This document shows, in pieces, positions 56,774 to 64,000 of a DNA stretch of 64,000 bases. Position numbers and translations under genes: made by a program. The notes beneath the pieces were generated by a model that worked only from the letters and a program-made list of their open reading frames with translations, searched no databases and was not told the origin of the DNA. Every line of letters starts with the position of its first letter. Position 1 is the first letter of the stretch. The stretch is from the NCBI GenBank assembly GCA_965249005.1, contig CBDFLD010000017.1:186001-250000 (forward strand), in the 5' to 3' direction. Source of the stretch: CBDFLD01 sp965249005 (GTDB taxonomy: Bacteria > Acidobacteriota > UBA6911).

Positions 56774-57952
56774 ATGGAACATTCGAGCAAGCGTCACTTT
56801 CACTGGACGGCAGTCGTCTCCCTGATCCTCTGGTTTAGCTCAACCTCGATTCGGGCGCAGGTGGAGGACTTCTCCTCGCTGCCGATGTTGAAGCGCTACA
56901 CGGCCGAGCGCGCCGGATCCTACGACCGATCGGGCGCCAACGACGACGGAAACTGGCAGAACCCGATCAAAACTGGTGAAACACGCACGATTGCCGACCT
57001 GGGTGGCCCGGGTATCATCAAACACATCTGGGTCGGGATCGCAGCTCAGGAGCCTTATCACCTGAAACGCATCGTGTTGCGCATGTACTGGGACGATCAG
57101 AGCTTGCCCGCGGTCGAAGCGCCGATCGGCGATTTCTTTGGCCTCAATCTGGGCAAGTACTATCTGTACGAATCCGGCCCTCTGTCGGTTGGTTCCCAGA
57201 AAGCGCTGAACTGCTACTTCCCGATGCCGTTTCGGAAATCCGCCAGGATCACTGTTACGAACGAGGGAGAAAAGAATGTCAATGCCTTCTACTACAACAT
57301 CGACTGGGAAAAGCACGAGCGTATTCCGGAAGAGCTTGCATACTTCCATGCCGAGTACCGGCAGGGTGTCCCCACCCCGGGTCGCATCTCCGATTGGACG
57401 CGCAACGGCGACCAGAAGGTCAGCAAGTTCGAAAACAAGGACGGCCGTAACAACTATGTCTTGTTCGAAGCCGAAGGGGAAGGCCACTATGTAGGGGTGA
57501 CTCACGGCGTGATGCAGAATCAAGGCGATTGGTGGGGCGAAGGTGACGAGATGATCTTCATCGACGACACAGACAGCCCCAAGATCATTGGCACCGGCAC
57601 GGAAGACTATTACCTCGGCGCGTGGTGTTATGGCGGGTGCGGACTCAACCCGTTTGGCAATCAGAAGCCGGTCTTCGCCTACAAGCGCTACGGGAATCCG
57701 ATCAATGGTGGCGACAATCGCGGGGCCGAATGGATTGTCTACCGATTCCACACGGACTCTCCCATTCCCTTCAAGAAGTCGATTCGCATGACCATCGAGC
57801 ACGGGCACGGGAACCACCGTTCCGACAACTGGTACACCGTGGCATACTGGTATCAGAAGGGAATTCACCGAAAGCGGGCGCCGCTGCCGGCGGTTTTGGA
57901 CCGAATTCCCCGCTTGCTCAATGTAGAAGGACCGACGGTCGGCCGGCCGTGA
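56774..57952 (+). CDS. DUF2961 (GH172-type) glycoside hydrolase-like secreted protein
   Basis: A 392-aa protein with signal peptide (FHWTAVVSLILWFSSTSIRA) from ATG 56774, preceded by GGGAGA. DUF2961 marks: GPGIIKHIWVGI, APIGDFFGLNLGKYYLYESG, GDWWGEGDEMIFIDDTDSP and IIGTGTEDYYLGAWCYGG; the acidic residues in the last two fit the catalytic pair known from GH172 enzymes. It likely cleaves alpha-fructosides or arabinofuranosides outside the cell. The DUF1549/1553 gene follows on the same strand, 55 bases on. Confidence 0.88.
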   Translation: MEHSSKRHFHWTAVVSLILWFSSTSIRAQVEDFSSLPMLKRYTAERAGSYDRSGANDDGNWQNPIKTGETRTIADLGGPGIIKHIWVGIAAQEPYHLKRIVLRMYWDDQSLPAVEAPIGDFFGLNLGKYYLYESGPLSVGSQKALNCYFPMPFRKSARITVTNEGEKNVNAFYYNIDWEKHERIPEELAYFHAEYRQGVPTPGRISDWTRNGDQKVSKFENKDGRNNYVLFEAEGEGHYVGVTHGVMQNQGDWWGEGDEMIFIDDTDSPKIIGTGTEDYYLGAWCYGGCGLNPFGNQKPVFAYKRYGNPINGGDNRGAEWIVYRFHTDSPIPFKKSIRMTIEHGHGNHRSDNWYTVAYWYQKGIHRKRAPLPAVLDRIPRLLNVEGPTVGRP

Positions 57953-58007
57953 GTGACCAATGGATCGGTCGCGATCCTTCGCGGCCGATCAGAGAGTGTA
58001 CGCTGGA

Positions 58008-60803
58008 ATGAACGGGACACGTGAAGCCTTGATGTTTCTTCTTCTTGTGCCGCCGTTCGCCTGGGCCGCTTTCGGATCGGATGCGCCTAGTTTTTCCAGG
58101 GATGTCCTCCCTGTACTCGAGGCGAGGTGTCTTGCCTGCCACTCCGGCCCGGAGCCCCAGGGAGGATTGGATCTGTCCAGCGCGGAAGCCGCACTGCGCG
58201 GCGGGTTGACCGGTCCTGTGATTCAGCCGGGCGAGTCGGGCCGCAGTTTGCTCGTGGAAAAGATCATCTCCGGGGCGATGCCGATGGGGCAGACAAGACT
58301 CCCTGACGACGAAACTCTTATCATCCGGAGATGGATTGACGACGGCCTACTCAAGATGGTGGCTGCCACGGAACGCGATGCCCTCTCGATCTTTCAAATG
58401 CGGTGCGTGGTGTGTCACGGCAAACGCAAGCAGGAAGGCGGACTGGATCTTCGAACGCAAGTGACGCGGCTCGAGGGAGGTGTGTCCGGCGCCGCGCTGG
58501 TGCCGGGACGACCCGATGAAAGCCTGATCATCCAGCGCATCGCCAGCGGCGACATGCCGCCGGCGGATCTGCTGTTTGAAAACTCGGTTCGTCCCCCAAC
58601 TGCAGCCGAGCTGGAAACCTTGCGCCAGTGGATCGCCGCCGGGGCGCAGGCCAGTCCACCCAAGGGAGCTGCGTCACGCCGCGCCGGCGAGGATCCACTC
58701 GTCAGCGACGAAGTTCGGCGATTCTGGTCGTTCCAACCCCCGAAGCGGCCGCTTGTCCCTCGAGCAAGCAACCAGTCGCGAGTCCGAACGCCGATCGACG
58801 CATTCTTGCTCTCGAGGCTCGAAGACGAAGGGTTGGGTTTTTCCGAAGAGGCGCCCCCCGCTATGCTCGTTCGCCGCGCCTACGTCGCCGTGACGGGCAT
58901 GCCCCCGACACCTGCCGAAAGCGCCGCGTTCCTCGAGGATAGCCGTCCCGATGCTTATGAGCGGCTGGTCGACCGTTTGCTCTATTCGTCGCAATACGGC
59001 GAGCGGTGGGGTCGCTACTGGATGGATGCCGTGGGCTATGCCGATTCGGAAGGCAAGGCGGATGCGGATCCCATTCGGCCGCAGGCCTGGCGCTACCGAG
59101 ACTACATCATCCGATCGCTCAACGACGACAAACCGTACGACCAGTTTCTGCGGGAACAAATCGCCGGCGACGAGATGGTGGATCATCGTGATCGAAGAAC
59201 GGTCACTCCCGAGGAATTGGAGAAACTGGTGGCCACCGGTTTCTGGCGAACGGTTCCCGATGGAACGTATTCGCTCGCCCAGAGCTTTTTGCCCGAACGC
59301 ATGAATGTGATCGCGGACGCAATCGAGGTACTCGGATCGGCGGTGCTTGGTGTGACGATCAGCTGTTCCCGGTGTCACGACCACAAGTACGACCCCATTC
59401 CCCAGCGTGACTACTACCGGTTGAGTGCCATTCTGCAAACTTCTTACGATCCGTATGACTGGATCGTTCCCACCAGGCGCCATTTGGATGTCGGATTGCC
59501 GGATCAGCGGCGCGAAGCGGAAACTCACAACGCTCCTATCGTGCGCCAGATCGCTAGGATCAAAGCGCAACAAAAGGAGCGGGAGGCAGAGTTGCGGGCC
59601 CGATTCGGGCTGGATGAGAAGACAACCACCAAGGGACTGATCACAAAAGCACCCGAGTACCTGGAAGACGCCAGAATATTTTTCGAGCAACTGGAGGAGC
59701 TCAAAAAGGGACTGCAACCCATACCGCACGCGCGTGCCCTGTACGAACTGGGCGGCGAACCCTCCCGTAGTTACCTGCTGCGTCGGGGGGACGCCCTATC
59801 GCCCGGGGAGGAAGTGCAGCCCGGCGTTCTTTCCGCTCTCAGCACTGACCTGCTGCCCTATCGGGTGATTGCATCCGGCGGCGCCGGGGGGCCGGTCGGG
59901 GATGCCACCGGGCGGCGCACAGCCCTGGCGCGCTGGCTCACACAGCCCAACCACCCCCTTACTTCGCGTGTAATCGTGAATCGCATCTGGATGCACTACT
60001 TCGACCGGGGCATTGTCGCGACCCCGGACAACTTTGGCCGTTCAGGGTCGTCGCCGTCGCACCCCGAACTGCTCGACTGGCTGGCAACCCAGCTGCCGCA
60101 GGAGGGCTGGAGCCTGAAGGCGATCCATCGCTTGATTCTCAATTCTTCAGCGTTCCAGCAGACCTCCCGGATTGCCGAGGGACTCGAGCAGAAGGACCCG
60201 GAAAACATTCTGATCTCGCGCATGCCGATGCGCCGGATGGATGCCGATTCGTTGTACGATTCGATCCTCAAAGTCACCGGCCGCCTCGACGCGACGCGGT
60301 TCGGACCACCAACTCCGATCGAGGTGAAGAGCGACGGGGAGGTCGTTGCGGAGAAAAGCGAAAAAGGCTGGCGGCGATCGGTCTATGTATTGAGGCGCCG
60401 CCTCACTCCTGTGACCATGCTGGAGACCTTCGATCTGCCCCCGATGTCCCCCAACTGCATCGAGCGCTCCGAGTCCACCGTTCCGACCCAGGCACTTCAG
60501 TTGATGAACAGCGCCAGGGTCATCGACCATGCCCGGTATCTGGCGGGGCGTGTGCTGGACCACGTTGCTGCAGACTCGCGCAGACAGATCGATGAGCTCT
60601 ACCGCCGAGTCCTGGCCAGGCCGGCAACCCAGGCGGAAATCGAGCGCGGACTGGCGACCTTGCAGCAGCTGAAAGCAGGATGGCGGGACCATCTGACCGA
60701 CAGGCATGATTCGGCTCCCCGCGCCAGGAAGGCTGAATGGATGGCGCTTTCCGACGTCGGACATATGCTGCTCAACTCCGCGGAGTTTGTCTATGTCGAC
60801 TGA
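58008..60803 (+). CDS. PSCyt1/DUF1549/DUF1553 heme protein
   Basis: A 931-aa protein with signal peptide and two c-type heme motifs (CLACH at 41-45; CVVCH at about 132-136). Then come DUF1549 (RTPIDAFLLSRLEDEGLGFS; YGERWGRYWMDAVGYADSEG; TISCSRCHDHKYDPIPQRDY) and DUF1553 (QPNHPLTSRVIVNRIWMHYF; GRSGSSPSHPELLDWLA). This build is common in Planctomycetota, Verrucomicrobiota and some Acidobacteriota. The role is unknown but linked to periplasmic polysaccharide breakdown. I choose ATG 58008. It overlaps the DUF1501 gene by 11 bases. Confidence 0.92.
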   Translation: MNGTREALMFLLLVPPFAWAAFGSDAPSFSRDVLPVLEARCLACHSGPEPQGGLDLSSAEAALRGGLTGPVIQPGESGRSLLVEKIISGAMPMGQTRLPDDETLIIRRWIDDGLLKMVAATERDALSIFQMRCVVCHGKRKQEGGLDLRTQVTRLEGGVSGAALVPGRPDESLIIQRIASGDMPPADLLFENSVRPPTAAELETLRQWIAAGAQASPPKGAASRRAGEDPLVSDEVRRFWSFQPPKRPLVPRASNQSRVRTPIDAFLLSRLEDEGLGFSEEAPPAMLVRRAYVAVTGMPPTPAESAAFLEDSRPDAYERLVDRLLYSSQYGERWGRYWMDAVGYADSEGKADADPIRPQAWRYRDYIIRSLNDDKPYDQFLREQIAGDEMVDHRDRRTVTPEELEKLVATGFWRTVPDGTYSLAQSFLPERMNVIADAIEVLGSAVLGVTISCSRCHDHKYDPIPQRDYYRLSAILQTSYDPYDWIVPTRRHLDVGLPDQRREAETHNAPIVRQIARIKAQQKEREAELRARFGLDEKTTTKGLITKAPEYLEDARIFFEQLEELKKGLQPIPHARALYELGGEPSRSYLLRRGDALSPGEEVQPGVLSALSTDLLPYRVIASGGAGGPVGDATGRRTALARWLTQPNHPLTSRVIVNRIWMHYFDRGIVATPDNFGRSGSSPSHPELLDWLATQLPQEGWSLKAIHRLILNSSAFQQTSRIAEGLEQKDPENILISRMPMRRMDADSLYDSILKVTGRLDATRFGPPTPIEVKSDGEVVAEKSEKGWRRSVYVLRRRLTPVTMLETFDLPPMSPNCIERSESTVPTQALQLMNSARVIDHARYLAGRVLDHVAADSRRQIDELYRRVLARPATQAEIERGLATLQQLKAGWRDHLTDRHDSAPRARKAEWMALSDVGHMLLNSAEFVYVD

Positions 60804-62187
60804 GAACAAGCTGAGCAGGCGCGGTTTCTTTTCGCACCTGGCTGATGGCGTTCACGGTGCAGCGCTGGCATCTCTCTTGGGCAACGAGTTGTTCGCCGCA
60901 CCTCGAGCGCCGGGGAAAGCAAAAGCAGTTATTCAGCTATTCATGAACGGCGGACCGAGCCATCTGGACATGTTCGACCCCAAGCCAACCCTGACACGGC
61001 TATCCGGATCTGCTGCTCCCCGCGATGTTGTGGCCGATGTCGAATTCACCAATGCAATCGGAAGCCTGATGCCCTCGCCGTTCAAGTTCCAGCGTTATGG
61101 GAAAGCGGGAATCGAGTTGTCGGAGCTCGTGCCCGGCCTCGCCAGCGTAATCGATGACGTTTGCTTGATCCGGTCCATGCATAGCGAGCATTTCAATCAC
61201 CCGCCGGCGCTGTACCTGATGCACACGGGGCGCACGATTCCGGGCCGACCCTCGTTGGGGGCATGGGTCAGTTATGGCCTGGGTTCGGAGAATCGAAACC
61301 TGCCAGCCTATGTCGTCCTCGACGATCCCAAAGGGCTGCCTCTGCATGGCCTCGAGAACTGGGGGTCGGGGTGGCTCCACCCAAAGTACCAGGGGACTCG
61401 TTTCCGTTCCAAGGGTGCGCCGGTGTTGAACCTGAAGCCGGCGGAAAGCCTGCCCAACGTCCTGGTAGAAGCCCGGCGCGAGCTACTGCGCCAGATCGAT
61501 CGAGCCCATAGATCGGAACGCCGGGCGCAGCCGCGGCTCGAGGCTCGAATCTCGAACTACGAGCTTGCCGCGCGCATGCAACTGGAAGCCACGGACGCGC
61601 TCGACCTTTCTCAGGAAAGCGAACAAACGCGCGAGATGTACGGGCTTACACACGAGGAGACGCAGTCTTACGGCAGACGGTGTTTGATGGCCCGGCGCCT
61701 GGTGGAGCGCGGCGTGCGCTTCGTACAAATCTTCATCGAACGACAGGTCTGGGACGTCCATTCGCACCTGGTGCGCGACCTGGGCTATATCTGTCGTAAG
61801 ACGGATCAGCCCATCGCCGCGCTGATCAAGGATCTGAAACGCCGCGAACTGCTCGATTCCACGCTGGTGATCTATGGGGGCGAATTCGGCCGCCTGCCGC
61901 TGTCGCAGGCAAAGGACAGCGTCACCCCCCCGGGGCGCGACCACAACCCGAGCGGGTTTACCATGTGGATGGCGGGTGGGGGCGTAGTTGGCGGGCTGGC
62001 ATACGGCGCCACAGACGATATCGGCCACAAGGCCGTCGAAAACCGTGTGAGTGCCCACGACTTTCATGCCACCATGCTGCATCTGCTCGGGGTAGACTTT
62101 CGTGACCTGGTGTACGACCGGCACGGACTCAAGGAGCGTCTGACCGGTCAATATCCTGCGCGCGTGATCACCGACATCCTCGCCTGA
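60793..62187 (+). CDS. DUF1501 protein with Tat signal
   Basis: A 464-aa protein. The N-terminus LSRRGFFSHLADG is a twin-arginine signal. Sulfatase-like DUF1501 marks: KAVIQLFMNGGPSHLDMFDP, CLIRSMHSEHFNHPPALYLM, RPSLGAWVSYGLGS, GGEFGRLPL and GRDHNPSGFTMWMAGGGVVG. It always pairs with DUF1549/1553 proteins; the 11-base overlap here confirms this. Exported folded, it probably binds a metal in the periplasm. The start ATG 60793 is chosen because the Tat motif follows directly. Confidence 0.93.
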   Translation: MSTENKLSRRGFFSHLADGVHGAALASLLGNELFAAPRAPGKAKAVIQLFMNGGPSHLDMFDPKPTLTRLSGSAAPRDVVADVEFTNAIGSLMPSPFKFQRYGKAGIELSELVPGLASVIDDVCLIRSMHSEHFNHPPALYLMHTGRTIPGRPSLGAWVSYGLGSENRNLPAYVVLDDPKGLPLHGLENWGSGWLHPKYQGTRFRSKGAPVLNLKPAESLPNVLVEARRELLRQIDRAHRSERRAQPRLEARISNYELAARMQLEATDALDLSQESEQTREMYGLTHEETQSYGRRCLMARRLVERGVRFVQIFIERQVWDVHSHLVRDLGYICRKTDQPIAALIKDLKRRELLDSTLVIYGGEFGRLPLSQAKDSVTPPGRDHNPSGFTMWMAGGGVVGGLAYGATDDIGHKAVENRVSAHDFHATMLHLLGVDFRDLVYDRHGLKERLTGQYPARVITDILA

Positions 62188-62222
62188 CCTGCTATAATGA
62201 TGCGATCCCATCGGGAGGTCGA

Positions 62223-62837
62223 ATGGAGTCGCTGAGCAAAACCTATCGCCGAATTCGCTATGGTCCGCCGATTGTCGTGGTTTCCGGTTTGCCGCGGTCC
62301 GGAACCTCCATGGCCATGCAGATGCTCCAAGCAGGCGGGTTGAGTTTGGTGACCGACGGCGTCCGTGAGCCGAGCGAAGACAATCCCAACGGATTCTACG
62401 AACTCGAGCGCGTCAAAGAGCTCAAGAGCGAAGCGGGGAAGTCTTGGCTGGATGTGGCCCAGGGCAAGGGCATCAAGATCGTCTCGTACTTGTTGAAAGA
62501 CCTTCCCGCAACGAGAAACTACAAAGTCCTTTTCATGCGCCGGAATCTGGATGAAGTCCTGGTTTCGCAGTCGAAGATGATGGAGAGAAACAGCGTTGAA
62601 CGGGATGTGGCCGATGAGAAGATGCGCGAGGTATTCGAGAATCACCTGTCGACGGTAGATTTTTTCCTCCGCCGGCGACCTCATTTTGAATCCCTGGAGC
62701 TGAACTATGAGGACGTCATCGAGGATCCCCTCGCCGAAGCCGAGAGGATGCGCCAGTTTCTCGGTAGGCCTCTCGACGTCACGGAGATGGCTCGCATCGT
62801 GGACGCGCAGCTCTACCGGAACCGCAACAATCCATGA
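62223..62837 (+). CDS. Sulfotransferase family protein
   Basis: A 204-aa protein with the PAPS-binding loop (VVVSGLPRSGTSMAMQML) near residue 20, and a central KVLFMRRNLDEVLVSQSKMM like the 3'-phosphate-binding region. It is short for the family (usually 250-300 aa). It starts 35 bases after the DUF1501 stop. Substrate is unknown; it could sulfate a glycan or be a ligase-like relative. Confidence 0.85.
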   Translation: MESLSKTYRRIRYGPPIVVVSGLPRSGTSMAMQMLQAGGLSLVTDGVREPSEDNPNGFYELERVKELKSEAGKSWLDVAQGKGIKIVSYLLKDLPATRNYKVLFMRRNLDEVLVSQSKMMERNSVERDVADEKMREVFENHLSTVDFFLRRRPHFESLELNYEDVIEDPLAEAERMRQFLGRPLDVTEMARIVDAQLYRNRNNP

Positions 62838-62851
62838 CCCTCACCGTTCGC

Positions 62852-64000
62852 TCAGGAATCGGTTTTGAACGCGATCTTGAAGACATCGTCGTAGGTCTGG
62901 GCGAAATGTGCGGTCAAACCTTTTCTTAGATAGTCCGGGAGCTGCTCGAAGTCTTTTTGGTTGTGTTGCGGGAAGATCAGGATGTTGCATGCGGTGCGCC
63001 GTGCCGCGATCACCTTTTCCTTCACCCCCCCGATCGGCAATACTTGACCCGTCAGGGTGAGCTCGCCCGTCATCGCCAGCTTCTTGCGCACCGGTTTTTT
63101 ACTCACCATCGAGACTAGAGCCGTGGCCATGGTAATTCCCGCGGACGGTCCGTCCTTGGGCGTCGCGCCGGCGGGTACGTGAATGTGGACGAAGTGCTCG
63201 TCGAAGAAGTCCGCTCCGGCGCCGTATTCCTCCAGGTGGGCCATCACGTAGGAATATGCGATATCAGCGCTTTCCATCATGACATCCCCGAGTTGTCCGG
63301 TCTGTTTGAAACCCTTTGCCTTGCTGGGAACCGCGGTCGCCTCGATCTGCAGTGTCGCTCCTCCCATGCTTGTCCAGGCCAGACCGGTGACCACGCCTGC
63401 AATGTTGGCAAACAGCTCATCCGCGTCGAAAGTAGCCTTGCCGAGGAAGGCCTCCACCTTCTTCTCATCGATGGTCACCTTCTGCTCGGAGTCCTGGGCA
63501 AGCTGGACCGCCACCTTGCGCATGATCTTCTTGATGAGCTTCTCCATGTTTCGAACGCCGGCCTCCCGGGCATAGCCGTCGATCAAGTGCCGGAGTGCGC
63601 TCTTCTGAATCTGGACCTGGCCCTTCTTGAGGCCGTGATTTCGAGCGGCTCTTGGAATGAGATATCGGCGGGCAATCTCGACCTTCTCCTCGAGAATGTA
63701 TCCCGAGAGGCGAATGACCTCCATGCGGTCCAGAAGGGGCCTGGGAATCGTATCTAGCTGATTGCCGGTCGCAATGAACAAGGCGTTGGACAGGTCAAAG
63801 GGAACGTCGAGGTAATGATCACGAAAACTCTGGTTTTGTTCCGGATCGAGCACTTCGAGCAAAGCCGATGCGGGATCTCCGTGGAAGGAGGCCCCGATCT
63901 TGTCGATCTCGTCGAGCATGATGACCGGGTTCGAGGTGGATACGGTCTTCATGGCCTGGATGAATTTACCGGGCATAGCCCCGATATATGTGCGCCGATG
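62852..64000 (-). CDS. lon: Lon protease, C-terminal part (5' end outside window)
   Basis: The minus-strand frame runs off the right edge; its first residues RRTYIGAMPGKFIQAMK and Walker B NPVIMLDEIDKIG are the Lon ATPase. The peptidase domain is complete, with Ser in PKDGPSAGITMATALVS and Lys in GGVKEKVIAARR. The enzyme degrades misfolded and regulatory proteins in the cytoplasm. It is convergent with the sulfotransferase gene. Confidence 0.96.
   Translation of the reverse strand, partial: HRRTYIGAMPGKFIQAMKTVSTSNPVIMLDEIDKIGASFHGDPASALLEVLDPEQNQSFRDHYLDVPFDLSNALFIATGNQLDTIPRPLLDRMEVIRLSGYILEEKVEIARRYLIPRAARNHGLKKGQVQIQKSALRHLIDGYAREAGVRNMEKLIKKIMRKVAVQLAQDSEQKVTIDEKKVEAFLGKATFDADELFANIAGVVTGLAWTSMGGATLQIEATAVPSKAKGFKQTGQLGDVMMESADIAYSYVMAHLEEYGAGADFFDEHFVHIHVPAGATPKDGPSAGITMATALVSMVSKKPVRKKLAMTGELTLTGQVLPIGGVKEKVIAARRTACNILIFPQHNQKDFEQLPDYLRKGLTAHFAQTYDDVFKIAFKTDS

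Overview
The window looks like a chromosomal stretch from an IS-rich environmental bacterium, most likely Acidobacteriota or a relative in the Planctomycetota/Verrucomicrobiota sphere (inference). The signs are large Ser/Thr kinases fused to WD40/TolB-like propellers or to TPRs, a DUF1549/DUF1553 heme protein paired with a DUF1501 protein, a DUF2961 (GH172-type) protein, a two-unit UxaA-type dehydratase and a POT-family transporter. No complete tRNA, rRNA or CRISPR array was seen.

Layout. 1-4.0 kb: a superfamily-1 helicase running off the left edge, a membrane-embedded alpha/beta hydrolase and a small unknown gene. 4.0-22 kb: remains of kinase genes cut by insertion sequences. An IS1380-type element (4950-6615) separates a kinase-TPR gene from the tail of a paralogue. 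A second, 1.85-kb IS1380-type element is present in three copies (9276-12566, carrying a nested IS256 element; 20108-21959; 32642-34494). Two of these copies lie in opposite orientation, and the two halves of one kinase-propeller gene lie next to them, so the 7.5 kb between them appears to have been inverted. That inverted block holds a POT transporter and a frameshifted sugar-hydrolase-like gene. 22-36 kb: a lipase-like gene, an OB-fold fragment of a gpV/VgrG-type spike, a solo DDE integrase, an SNF2 helicase with a SWIM zinc-finger partner, an IS3-type element, IS copy 3 and a 513-aa protein of unknown function. 36.7-39.1 kb: an IS6-type element that truncates a lipoprotein gene, a methyltransferase, and a decayed glutamate-cysteine-ligase/CBS gene.

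39.8-44.6 kb holds a compact cluster: gamma-glutamyltransferase lipoprotein, EACC1-like protein, caspase-like protease, then a 40-aa membrane protein. An IS1182-like element has landed in the caspase 3' end. This is the best candidate for a conflict or programmed-death module. 44.6-51.7 kb is a mobile element with an XRE regulator, zinc-finger primase, DUF3631 ATPase, excisionase-like protein, a second overlapping XRE gene and a tyrosine integrase whose 3' end runs into a tRNA-like attachment sequence. It has no recognisable capsid or conjugation genes. Two other tRNA 3'-end fragments (15.5 and 30.5 kb) are footprints of earlier integrations, and an 80-bp repeat lies beside both.

52.2-64 kb is ordinary chromosome: a ketoglutarate-semialdehyde-type dehydrogenase convergent with a UxaA-family dehydratase (sugar-acid breakdown), the GH172-type / heme-DUF1553 / DUF1501 series, a small sulfotransferase and the C-terminal part of Lon protease running off the right edge.
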